Source: Streptomyces fuscichromogenes (GTDB taxonomy: Bacteria; Actinomycetota; Actinomycetes; Streptomycetales; Streptomycetaceae). From it: 64,000 nucleotides of DNA. How positions within the stretch are numbered: the stretch's first letter is position 1; each line of letters opens with the position of its first letter. Positions 28,092 to 36,174 of the stretch are shown piece after piece. The position numbers and the translations under genes are program-made. The stretch is from positions 744,395-808,394 of the forward strand of contig NZ_BMML01000001.1 in assembly GCF_014645815.1 (NCBI RefSeq). The letters run 5' to 3'. The notes beneath the pieces were generated by a model that saw only the letters and a program-made list of their open reading frames with translations, was not told the origin of the DNA and made no database searches.

Positions 28092-28975
28092 TGGAACTGC
28101 GCGAAGGGCAGGTCGCCGTCGTCACGGGCGCGGCGAGCGGGATCGGGCTCGCGATGGCCCGGCGGTTCGCCGACGAGGGGCTCAAGGTGGTCCTCGCCGA
28201 CGTCGAGGCCGCCGCCCTGGAGAAGGCCGCCGACGGCCTGCGCGCGGAGGGCGCCGACGTGCACGCGCGCGTGGTCGACGTCGGCGTCCGCGAACAGGTC
28301 CTGGAACTCGCCGAGTCGGCCTACGACACCTACGGCGCGGTGCACGTCCTGTGCAACAACGCGGGGGTCGGCTCGGGCGCCGAGGGCCGGATGTGGGAGC
28401 ACGAACCCAACGACTGGAAGTGGGCGTTCGAGGTCAACGTGTGGGGCGTGTTCCACGGCGTCCAGGCTTTCGTGCCGAGGATGATCAAGTCGGGTCAACC
28501 CGGTCATGTGGTCAACACGTCCTCCGGTGACGGCGGTATCGCGCCGCTGCCCACGGCTTCCGTGTACGCGGTCACGAAAGCGGCCGTCGTCACGCTCACC
28601 GAGTCCCTGTACGCCCATCTGCGGGCCGAGCACGCGCGCGTGGGTGCCTCGGTGCTCTTCCCGGGGCCGCACATGCTGCGCACCGGCCTGTGGGAGTCGC
28701 ACCGCAACCGCCCGGACCGCTACGCCAAGGAACGGCCGCGCAGGACCCCGTACCGCAGCCTCGGCCAGTGGGAGACGGCGATGCGCGAGGCGGGCGAGGA
28801 GGTCCGCTTCACGCCCGTCGAGGAGGTCGCGGAGTTCGTCGTGGCGGGCATCCGCGCGGACCGCTTCTGGCTGCTGCCGCCGAGCGAGCACAGCGACGCC
28901 CAGATCCGGGCGCGGTCACGGTCGATGCTGGACCGCGCGAACCCGTCGTACCTCGAAAGCTTCATCCTGGACTGA
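28091..28975 (+). CDS. Short-chain dehydrogenase/reductase
   Basis: A 294-residue classical SDR. The NAD(P) loop is VVTGAASGIGLAMARRFA, the Asp after strand 2 (VVLADVEA) points to NAD(H), and the NNAG motif is VLCNNAGVGSG. Active-site Ser and YxxxK are in VVNTSSGDGG and VYAVTKAAVVTL. An extended C-terminus (about 60 residues past the core) is usual for this subgroup. It overlaps the decarboxylase-like gene by one base (TGATG) and precedes two amidohydrolases, suggesting one pathway. Confidence 0.9.
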   Translation: MELREGQVAVVTGAASGIGLAMARRFADEGLKVVLADVEAAALEKAADGLRAEGADVHARVVDVGVREQVLELAESAYDTYGAVHVLCNNAGVGSGAEGRMWEHEPNDWKWAFEVNVWGVFHGVQAFVPRMIKSGQPGHVVNTSSGDGGIAPLPTASVYAVTKAAVVTLTESLYAHLRAEHARVGASVLFPGPHMLRTGLWESHRNRPDRYAKERPRRTPYRSLGQWETAMREAGEEVRFTPVEEVAEFVVAGIRADRFWLLPPSEHSDAQIRARSRSMLDRANPSYLESFILD

Positions 28976-29000
28976 GCACCTGGACCGACAGGGGGCTGTC

Positions 29001-30287
29001 GTGACGTCGTCCGACGATCCGTATCTGATCATCTCCTCCGACTGCCACGCCGGGCTGCCCACCGAGGAGTACCGGCCCTATCTGGACGCCCGGTTCCACC
29101 GGGACTTCGACGAGTTCCTCGCCGGGCGCGACCGCCGCCGGGAGGAGATGACCCGGCTCGGCATCCGCAACGAGGCGTTCGCGGCCAAGTGGTTCCAGGA
29201 CAACGAGGAGGGGCTGCGCGGCGGCTGGGACAGCGCGCAGCGCCTGAAGGAGCTGGACGGCGACGGGGTGGCCGCCGAGGTGGTCTTCCCGGACGCCGAC
29301 GCGGTCGACAGCCGGACCGCGGCGCCGTTCGGGGTCGGCCTCGGCCTGTCCGGGGACCACGACCCCGAGCTCGGCATGGCAGGGGCGCGGGCCCACAACC
29401 GCTGGCTGGCCGACTTCGTCTCCGAGCACCCCGAACGGCACTGCGGGGTGGCCCTGCTGCCGGTCACGGCCCCGGCGGACCGGGTCGTGGCCGAGGTGCA
29501 CCGCGCGAAGGAGTCCGGTCTCGGCGCCCTGATGATCCCCTCCATGTGGGTCGACAAGGAGCCCTACCACGACCGCCGTTACGACCCCGTCTGGGCGGCC
29601 GCCGCCGAGTGCGGGATGCCGGTCCTCACCCACTCCGGCGCGGCCCCGCGCGACGAGTACGGCGACCATCTCGGCATCTACGTCAGCGAGGTGACGTGGT
29701 GGCCGGCCCGCCCGCTGTGGTTCCTGCTCTGGTCCGGCGTCTTCGAACGCCACCCCGGACTGCGCTTCGGCGTCGCCGAGTCGGGCTGCTGGTGGCTGCC
29801 GAACCTGCTGTGGTTCATGGACCGCCTCTACCTCGGCGCGCACGGCGGCAAGAAACTCTCCCCCTTCGCGGAGATGAAACGCCCGCCGCACGAGTACCTG
29901 GACCGCCAAGTGTTCGTCTGCGCCACCAACACCAAGCGCCGGGAACTCGCCCAGCGCTACGAGATCGGCGTCGACAACATCCTCTGGGGCAGCGACTTCC
30001 CGCACCCCGAGGGCACCTGGCCCGACACGCGCGCGTGGCTGCGCCGCACCTTCCACGACATCCCGGTGACCGAGACCCGCCGGATGCTGGGCCTGGCGGC
30101 GGCCGAGGCCTTCGGCTTCGACGTGGCCCGCCTGACCCCGCTGGCCCGGCGCATCGGCCCCACCCCGTCCGACCTCGGCCAGCCGGCCGACCAGGCGGCG
30201 GTGGAGGCCTCCTGGGCCCGCTCGCGCGAGGTGGGCCGGCACTGGCTGACCGACAACGACTTCCCGGCTCTGGGGGTGACGTCGTGA
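29001..30287 (+). CDS. Amidohydrolase (COG2159 / amidohydrolase_2), paralogue 1
   Basis: A 428-residue TIM-barrel metal-dependent hydrolase or decarboxylase of the ACMSD-like group. The start LIISSDCHAGLPTEEYRPYLD carries the first metal-binding region. The strand with a metal-ligand His is MPVLTHSGAAPRDEYGDHLG, and the catalytic Asp is in NILWGSDFPHPEGTWPDT. It starts at GTG 25 bases after the SDR stop. The stop overlaps the next start (GTGA). The next gene is a clear paralogue, probably from tandem duplication, and the two may form a hetero-oligomer or act in sequence. Confidence 0.9.
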   Translation: MTSSDDPYLIISSDCHAGLPTEEYRPYLDARFHRDFDEFLAGRDRRREEMTRLGIRNEAFAAKWFQDNEEGLRGGWDSAQRLKELDGDGVAAEVVFPDADAVDSRTAAPFGVGLGLSGDHDPELGMAGARAHNRWLADFVSEHPERHCGVALLPVTAPADRVVAEVHRAKESGLGALMIPSMWVDKEPYHDRRYDPVWAAAAECGMPVLTHSGAAPRDEYGDHLGIYVSEVTWWPARPLWFLLWSGVFERHPGLRFGVAESGCWWLPNLLWFMDRLYLGAHGGKKLSPFAEMKRPPHEYLDRQVFVCATNTKRRELAQRYEIGVDNILWGSDFPHPEGTWPDTRAWLRRTFHDIPVTETRRMLGLAAAEAFGFDVARLTPLARRIGPTPSDLGQPADQAAVEASWARSREVGRHWLTDNDFPALGVTS

Positions 30288-31510
30288 ACGACGACCGCTA
30301 CACGGTGATCTCGGCCGACTGCCACGCGGGGGCGGACCTCCTCGACTACCGCCCCTACCTGGAGAAGCGATACCTCGACGACTTCGACATGTGGGCGGCC
30401 ACCTACGTCAACCCGTACGAGGACCTGCTCGCCGACTCGGCGGACCGGAACTGGAACTCCGCGCGGCGGCTCGCGGAGCTGGAGGAGGACGGCATCGTCG
30501 CGGAGGTGATCTTCCCGAACACCATCCCGCCGTTCTTCCCGTCCGGCTCGCTCATGGCCCCCGCGCCGACGCCGGGGGAGTTCGAGCGGCGCTGGGCTGG
30601 CCTGCGTGCCCACAACCGCTGGCTGGCCGACTTCTGCGCCGCCGCACCGGGCCGCCGGGCGGGCGTCTTCCAGATCCTCCTCAACGATGTCGAGCAGGCC
30701 GTGCAGGAGATCCGCTGGGCGGCCGGGGCGGGCCTGAAGGGCGGCCTGATGCTCCCCGGCACCCCACCCGGCTCGGGCCTGCCGGAACTGCACGCGCGCG
30801 TGTACGACCCGATCTGGGCCGTCTGCGCGGAACTCGGCGTCCTCGTCAACCACCACGCGGGCTCGGCCTCCCCGCCGCTCGGCGACGAACCGGCCGCCCG
30901 CGCGGTCTTCATGGTCGAGACGACCTGGTTCTCGCACCGCGCGCTGTGGCACCTGGTCTTCGGCGGCGCCTTCCGCCGCCACCCGGACCTCAGACTGGTC
31001 CTGACCGAACAGGGCTCCGGCTGGATCCCCGGGGTCCTGGCCATGCTGGACTACTACCACGGCCGCCTGCTGGCCGCGGCGAAGGCGACGACGGCCGAGG
31101 CGAAGTTCGGCGTGGGACTGGCGGAGTCGATGGGGGAGTCCCCGTCGGCGGTCTGGCGCGAGAACTGCTTCGTCGGCGCCAGCTTCATGCGCCCCCACGA
31201 AGTCCCGCTGCGCGACCGCATCGGCCTGGACAAGATCATGTGGGGCAGCGACTACCCGCACGACGAGGGGACGTACCCGTACACGCGGGAGGGCCTGCGC
31301 TTCGCCTTCGCCGGCGTCCCGCGGGGCGAGCTCGCGGCGATGCTCGGCGGCAACGCGGCCCGCGTGTACGGCTTCGACCTGGACCTCCTGGACCCGATCG
31401 CGGCGAAGGTGGGACCGACGGTGGCGGAGATCGCCGAGCCGCTGCCGGAGCCGCCCGCGGACGCGACGAGCCCGGTGTTCGCGCGGGGGGCGTCGGTACG
31501 GGTCTGGTGA
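30284..31510 (+). CDS. Amidohydrolase (COG2159 / amidohydrolase_2), paralogue 2
   Basis: A 408-residue paralogue of the gene before it with the same architecture: TVISADCHAGADLLDYRPYLEK at the start, LGVLVNHHAGSASPPLGDE for the metal site and KIMWGSDYPHDEGTYPYT for the catalytic Asp. It differs in the middle, where paralogue 1 has a longer loop. It starts at a GTG inside the preceding gene's end. Together with the decarboxylase-like protein and SDR it suggests oxidation and C-C or C-N cleavage of an unidentified small carboxylic compound. Confidence 0.9.
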   Translation: MNDDRYTVISADCHAGADLLDYRPYLEKRYLDDFDMWAATYVNPYEDLLADSADRNWNSARRLAELEEDGIVAEVIFPNTIPPFFPSGSLMAPAPTPGEFERRWAGLRAHNRWLADFCAAAPGRRAGVFQILLNDVEQAVQEIRWAAGAGLKGGLMLPGTPPGSGLPELHARVYDPIWAVCAELGVLVNHHAGSASPPLGDEPAARAVFMVETTWFSHRALWHLVFGGAFRRHPDLRLVLTEQGSGWIPGVLAMLDYYHGRLLAAAKATTAEAKFGVGLAESMGESPSAVWRENCFVGASFMRPHEVPLRDRIGLDKIMWGSDYPHDEGTYPYTREGLRFAFAGVPRGELAAMLGGNAARVYGFDLDLLDPIAAKVGPTVAEIAEPLPEPPADATSPVFARGASVRVW

Positions 31511-31555
31511 CGTCGGTACGGCGCCCACGGGCCCCGGGGTGCGATCCTCCCTGCT

Positions 31556-32269
31556 GTGACGGAACCTACGCACGACGACGAGGCCCACGGCGGAGCCCTC
31601 GGCTCCCGGCTGAACTGGCTGCGGGCGGCCGTTCTGGGCGCGAACGACGGCATCGTGTCGACGGCGGGCATCGTCGTCGGCGTCGCGGGCGCCACGGCCG
31701 ACCGCAATGCCCTGCTGACGGCGGGCCTGGCGGGCCTGCTCGCCGGATCCATGTCGATGGCGGCGGGGGAGTACGTGTCGGTCTCCACCCAGCGCGACTC
31801 CGAACTCGCCGCCCTGGCGCAGGAGAAGCGGGAGCTGAAGGAGCAGCCCGAGGCCGAGCTGGAGGAACTGACCGAACTGCTGGAGCGCCGCGGCCTGTCC
31901 CGGGACGTGGCCCGTGAGGCGGCCGTCCAGCTGACGGAACGCGACGCCCTGAAGGCGCACGCGCGCGTGGAACTGGGCATCGACCCCGACGAGCTGACCA
32001 ACCCCTGGCACGCGGCCCTCGCCAGCTTCCTCGCCTTCACGGTGGGGGCGCTGCTCCCGCTGCTCGCGATGGTCCTGCCGCCCTCCGGCTGGCGGCTGCC
32101 GGTGACGGTGGGTTCGGTGCTGGCGGCGCTGGTCCTGACCGGCTGGGCCAGCGCCCGCCTGGGAGCGGCCGCGGCGGGTCCGGCGGTGCTGCGCAACGTC
32201 CTGGGCGGGGCGCTGGCCATGGGGGTCACCTACGCGGCGGGGACCCTGCTGGGAGCGGCCGGGGTCTAG
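31556..32269 (+). CDS. VIT1/CCC1-family iron/manganese transporter
   Basis: A 237-residue membrane protein of the VIT1/CCC1 group. The family start LNWLRAAVLGANDGIVSTAGIVVGVAGA is followed by LAGLLAGSMSMAAGEYVSVSTQRD. A cytoplasmic helical hairpin rich in Glu follows (KELKEQPEAELEELTEL), and the last three hydrophobic segments complete five. The homologues export Fe2+ or Mn2+ from the cytosol. It starts at GTG, 45 bp after the amidohydrolase pair. Confidence 0.93.
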   Translation: MTEPTHDDEAHGGALGSRLNWLRAAVLGANDGIVSTAGIVVGVAGATADRNALLTAGLAGLLAGSMSMAAGEYVSVSTQRDSELAALAQEKRELKEQPEAELEELTELLERRGLSRDVAREAAVQLTERDALKAHARVELGIDPDELTNPWHAALASFLAFTVGALLPLLAMVLPPSGWRLPVTVGSVLAALVLTGWASARLGAAAAGPAVLRNVLGGALAMGVTYAAGTLLGAAGV

Positions 32270-32369
32270 CTCATTGGCGGAGATCGCCAACGGGCAAGCG
32301 CATACCATCCCCAATACTTGTGGGTAACAACGTCTAGCCGCGGCCGACCAGCGGTTCTACGGTGCCCCC

Positions 32370-33236
32370 ATGCCGAACCTGCCCGATGTCGTGCTGTGGT
32401 CGATACCCGCCTTCGTGCTGCTCACCGTGATCGAAGTGATCAGCTACCGCGTCCATCCCGACGACGATGCCGCCGGGTACCAGGCCAAGGACGCGGCCAC
32501 CAGCATCGGCATGGGGCTCGGGTCGCTCGTCTTCGACTTCCTGTGGAAGATCCCGATCGTCGCGATCTACACCGCGGTGTACGAACTGACCCCGCTGCGC
32601 GTTCCCGTCCTGTGGTGGACGATCCCCCTGATGCTGCTCGCGCAGGACTTCTTCTACTACTGGTCCCACCGCGGCCACCATGTCATCCGCATCCTGTGGG
32701 CCTGTCACGTCGTCCACCACTCCAGCAGGAACTTCAACCTCTCCACCGCGCTGCGCCAGCCCTGGACCTCGCTGACCGTCTGGCCGTTCTACGTCCCGCT
32801 CGTGGCCGTCGGGGTGCACCCGGCCGCGCTCGCCTTCTGCTCCTCGGCGAACCTCGTCTACCAGTTCTGGATCCACACCGAGCGCATCGACAAGATGCCC
32901 CGGTGGTTCGAGTTCGTGTTCAACACGCCGTCCCACCACCGGGTCCACCACGCCTCCCAGGGCGGCTACCTGGACCGCAACTTCGGCGGGATCCTGATCG
33001 TCTGGGACCGGCTGTTCGGGTCCTGGGTGCCGGAGACCGAGCGTCCTGTGTACGGGTTGACCAAGAACATCAACACGTTCAACCCCGTCAAGGTGGCCAC
33101 CCACGAGTACGTCGCCATCGCCCGGGACATCAGGGCCGCGCACGGCTGGCGGGAGCGGGCCGGGCGGGTGTTCCGGGGACCCGGCTGGGCTCCGGCGCCC
33201 GCCGTGGAGCAGGCCGAGGAGTCCGTGGCCGCGTGA
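32370..33236 (+). CDS. Sterol desaturase/fatty acid hydroxylase family protein, AGMO-like
   Basis: A 288-residue integral membrane di-iron enzyme. Histidine clusters are SHRGHHVIRILWACHVVHHSS and HTERIDKMP, then FNTPSHHRVHHASQGG, which supply the eight or so ligand His. The ending NFGGILIVWDRLFGSWVPE is characteristic of the alkylglycerol monooxygenase (TMEM195)-like subgroup rather than C-4 sterol oxidases. It overlaps the lysoplasmalogenase gene by four bases. Both eukaryotic relatives act on ether lipids, so a role in ether-lipid or plasmalogen breakdown is plausible. Confidence 0.88.
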   Translation: MPNLPDVVLWSIPAFVLLTVIEVISYRVHPDDDAAGYQAKDAATSIGMGLGSLVFDFLWKIPIVAIYTAVYELTPLRVPVLWWTIPLMLLAQDFFYYWSHRGHHVIRILWACHVVHHSSRNFNLSTALRQPWTSLTVWPFYVPLVAVGVHPAALAFCSSANLVYQFWIHTERIDKMPRWFEFVFNTPSHHRVHHASQGGYLDRNFGGILIVWDRLFGSWVPETERPVYGLTKNINTFNPVKVATHEYVAIARDIRAAHGWRERAGRVFRGPGWAPAPAVEQAEESVAA

Positions 33237-33907
33237 GAGCGCCCCGGGCGCTGCTCGCCGCCTTCGCCCTTGCCGTCGTCCTCGACCTCGCCTGCCTGGC
33301 GGCCGGCCTCCACACCGGACATGCCGCCGCCAAGGTGCTCCTGATGCCCCTGCTCGCCGCGTCCGCCGCCCGCGCGGGTGCCCCGCGGCTCCTCGTCGCA
33401 GCCCTGCTGTGCGGCTGGGGCGGCGACGTCCTGCTCCTCTCCGACGCCGGCCCCGCCTTCATGGCGGGCATGGCCTCCTTCGCCGCCGGGCACGTCTGCT
33501 ACCTCGTCCTCTTCCACCGCGTCCGCCGTCAGGGCCCGCCACGCGCGCGTGCCCGCCTCCTCGCCCTCGCCTACGCGGCCGCCCTCGTCACCCTGGTCCT
33601 CCTGCTGTGGCCGGACCTGCCCGCAGGGCTGCGCGTCCCCGTGGCCGGCTACAGCACCCTGCTCACCGCCATGGCGTACACCGCCGCCGGCCGGCTCGGC
33701 CCGGTCGCCGGCTTCGGCGGCGCGCTCTTCATGCTCTCCGACACCCTGATCGCGACCGGCGTCGCCGACTGGCCGCAGCTGCCCCGCCCCGACTTCTGGA
33801 TCATGCTCACCTATGCCGCGGCACAGTTCCTGCTGGTCCGGGGCACCCTCGACGCGCGGCGCGCCCCGGCCACGGCGTACCGTGAAGTGCGCTCGACCAC
33901 CCCCTGA
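33233..33907 (+). CDS. Lysoplasmalogenase (YhhN/TMEM86 family)
   Basis: A 224-residue protein with about eight hydrophobic segments. The YhhN signatures LLCGWGGDVLLLSD (with conserved Asp) and GGALFMLSDTLIATG are both present. YhhN proteins such as TMEM86B cleave the vinyl-ether bond of lysoplasmalogens. The GTG start lies inside the 3' end of the AGMO-like gene (GTGA), implying coupled synthesis. Direct evidence for plasmalogens in this organism is not available from sequence. Confidence 0.87.
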   Translation: MRAPRALLAAFALAVVLDLACLAAGLHTGHAAAKVLLMPLLAASAARAGAPRLLVAALLCGWGGDVLLLSDAGPAFMAGMASFAAGHVCYLVLFHRVRRQGPPRARARLLALAYAAALVTLVLLLWPDLPAGLRVPVAGYSTLLTAMAYTAAGRLGPVAGFGGALFMLSDTLIATGVADWPQLPRPDFWIMLTYAAAQFLLVRGTLDARRAPATAYREVRSTTP

Positions 33908-33943
33908 GCGCACCCACGACACCGCACGAGAAGGACCCTCGCC

Positions 33944-34990
33944 ATGCGCGCCACCACCATCCACGCCCCGTTCGACATGCGCGTGGAGGACGTCCCCGAG
34001 CCCGTGGTGCAGCTGCCCACCGACGCCGTCGTACGGGTGCTGCGCGCCTGCATCTGCGGCAGCGACCTGTGGGCGTACCGGGGCGAGGCGGCCCGGCAGC
34101 CGGGGCAGCGCATCGGGCACGAGTTCCTCGGCGTGGTCGAGGAGACCGGTTCCGAGGTGGGCACCGTGCGGCGCGGCGACCTCGTCGTGGCGCCCTTCAT
34201 GTGGTCCGACGGCGTCTGCGGCTACTGCCGCGAGGGCCTGACCACCTCCTGCGAGCACGGCGGCTTCTGGGGCTCCGTGGGGTACGACGGCGGGCAGGGC
34301 GAGGCCGTCCGCGTCCCGTTCGCCGACGGCACCCTCGTCCGGCTCCCCGAGGAGGCGGCCTCCGACGACCACCTGCTGACCGCCCTGCTGACCCTCTCCG
34401 ACGTGCTCGGCACCGGCCACCACGCGGCCCTCGGCGCGGGTGCCCGGCCCGGTGCCACGGTCGCCGTCGTCGGCGACGGCGCGGTCGGCCTGTGCGCCGT
34501 GCTGGCCGCGAAGCGGCTGGGCGCCGAGCGGATCATCGCGCTGGGCCGGCACGAGGTCCGTACCGACATCGCGCGCCGCTTCGGCGCCACCGACGTCGTC
34601 GCCGAACGCGGGGACGCGGCCGTGGCGGCCGTCCGTGAACTCACCCGGGGCCAGGGCGCGCACGCGGTCGTCGAGGCCGTGGGCACCGAGCAGTCCATGC
34701 GGACGGCCGTCGGCATCACCCGGGACGGCGGCGCGATCGGCTTCGTCGGCGTCCCGCACGGCAGCGGCACCGGCCTGGACCTCAGCGTCATGTTCGACCG
34801 GAACATCGCCCTGCGCGGTGGTGTCGCCCCGGTCCGGACCTACATCCCCGACCTGCTGCCCGACATCCTCGACGGCACGATCGACCCGTCGCCGGTCTTC
34901 GACCTGACCGTCGGCATCGAGGGCGTGCCCGACGGCTACAAGGCGATGGACGAGCGCACCGCCCTGAAGGTGCTCGTCACGAACGGCTGA
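33944..34990 (+). CDS. Zinc-dependent alcohol dehydrogenase (MDR family)
   Basis: A 348-residue medium-chain dehydrogenase. The catalytic zinc site shows CICGSDLWAYRG and IGHEFLGVVEE. The NAD(P) loop is VAVVGDGAVGLCAVLAAKRLGAE. The lobe that normally binds structural zinc reads CGYCREGLTTSCEHGG, with fewer Cys than the usual four, so this zinc may be absent. The substrate is unknown. It follows the lysoplasmalogenase by 36 bp, has its own ribosome site (GAAGGA) and is probably part of the same transcript. Confidence 0.88.
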   Translation: MRATTIHAPFDMRVEDVPEPVVQLPTDAVVRVLRACICGSDLWAYRGEAARQPGQRIGHEFLGVVEETGSEVGTVRRGDLVVAPFMWSDGVCGYCREGLTTSCEHGGFWGSVGYDGGQGEAVRVPFADGTLVRLPEEAASDDHLLTALLTLSDVLGTGHHAALGAGARPGATVAVVGDGAVGLCAVLAAKRLGAERIIALGRHEVRTDIARRFGATDVVAERGDAAVAAVRELTRGQGAHAVVEAVGTEQSMRTAVGITRDGGAIGFVGVPHGSGTGLDLSVMFDRNIALRGGVAPVRTYIPDLLPDILDGTIDPSPVFDLTVGIEGVPDGYKAMDERTALKVLVTNG

Positions 34991-35026
34991 ATCAACGTGC
35001 CGATCAACGCGCTGATCAACACGTGA
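34991..35026. repeat. Imperfect 12-bp tandem repeat between converging genes
   Basis: ATCAACGTGCCG, ATCAACGCGCTG and ATCAACACGTG follow one another directly after the dehydrogenase stop and run up to the copD-like stop. The 36-bp spacer is thus almost entirely repeat. No stable hairpin is obvious. Confidence 0.45.
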
Positions 35027-36055
35027 TCAAGTCCACCTGATCGGCAACGGCAGCGCCGTCAGGACCCCCGACACCGCGACCACCACCCCCAGCACGGCCA
35101 CCTCGGCCCGCGCGGGCACGTACGCGGTCAGCGGGTCGGCCGCCCGGCGCAGCCGGAACCGCGCCCACAGCGCCAGCACGGCGACGGCGGCGACGAGGAT
35201 CACCTTGGCCAGCAGGGTGCGCCCGTACGCCGTCGTCGTGAGCTGGTCCAGGATCGTGTCCGCGGGCATCCGGCGCAGCGAACTCCACACACCCGTCGCG
35301 GTGATGACCGCGAGCAGTACGGCCGCCACGCGCGCGTACAGCCCGAGCAGCGCCGCCCCGGCCTCCTGGCCGCGCCACCGGCGCAGCAGGCGCAACACGT
35401 GCAGCAGACCGCCCACCCACAGCATCGCGCACGTCAGATGCACCAGGGTCAGCGCGGAGCCGAGCAACGGGCCGTGCTCGGGCGCCGGATGGGCACGCAG
35501 CGCCTCGGCGGCGGCCACCGCGGCCAGTGGCCACACCTGGATCGCCGGACGGCGCGCGCGGGCGCACAGACCGGCCAGCGCAAAGGCGTTGACCTCGATC
35601 AGCGCCAGCCGGCCGTCGCGCGACCGGTACAGACCGCCCACATCGATGTCGGCGAGCGAGTGCGGCACCAGGTTGCCCGTCGACACGACCGAGGCGAGTC
35701 CCAGCGCGGCGACGAAACCGGCGACGGCCGCGCACACCGCCCGGTTCGACGGCTGTTCGGGCGGCGTATTCGGCAGCCGGCGGGCCAGCCGGTCCACGAG
35801 CAGTTCGCCCGACGGCACGCACAGGGCGGCGAACACCACCCCGCGCAGCAGCGCGATACCGCCCACTCCCGGTGCCGCGGCCTCCCCGGTGCCCCGCAGC
35901 GCCACGGACGGCCCCAGCAGCGGCACCAGCGCGGCCAGCGCCGGCAGCGCCAGGACGGCGACGGCCCGCCAGGTCCCCAGGCGTCTCGCGGGGCCGCTCG
36001 CGGCCACCTCGGCGGTCGGTCGTGTCAACGGCCCCCCCTGAGCTCCACCAGTCAT
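35027..36055 (-). CDS. CopD-family copper resistance membrane protein
   Basis: A 342-residue protein with about eight or nine hydrophobic segments. The C-terminal CopD domain has the hallmark LVHLTCAMLWVGGLLHVLRLL, then ARVAAVLLAVITATGVWSSL and YGRTLLAKVILVAAVAVLALWARFRLR. The N-terminal half is a second membrane domain. CopD proteins are thought to import or transfer copper with CopC or YcnI partners, but no CopC gene is nearby. The ATG at 36,055 lacks a clear ribosome site. A TTG at about 36,030 just after GGGGGG is an alternative. Confidence 0.85.
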   Translation of the reverse strand: MTGGAQGGPLTRPTAEVAASGPARRLGTWRAVAVLALPALAALVPLLGPSVALRGTGEAAAPGVGGIALLRGVVFAALCVPSGELLVDRLARRLPNTPPEQPSNRAVCAAVAGFVAALGLASVVSTGNLVPHSLADIDVGGLYRSRDGRLALIEVNAFALAGLCARARRPAIQVWPLAAVAAAEALRAHPAPEHGPLLGSALTLVHLTCAMLWVGGLLHVLRLLRRWRGQEAGAALLGLYARVAAVLLAVITATGVWSSLRRMPADTILDQLTTTAYGRTLLAKVILVAAVAVLALWARFRLRRAADPLTAYVPARAEVAVLGVVVAVSGVLTALPLPIRWT

Positions 36056-36174
36056 GACAGAAGTGGGCAAGTACAGGAAAACAGCTGACGGAACGGCATA
36101 CCACCTATTCGTACGTTTCCGGCCGCCCGGGGCCGCCCGGGGCCGCCCGTCCACGTCCTGCGAGCCGCGTCCGG

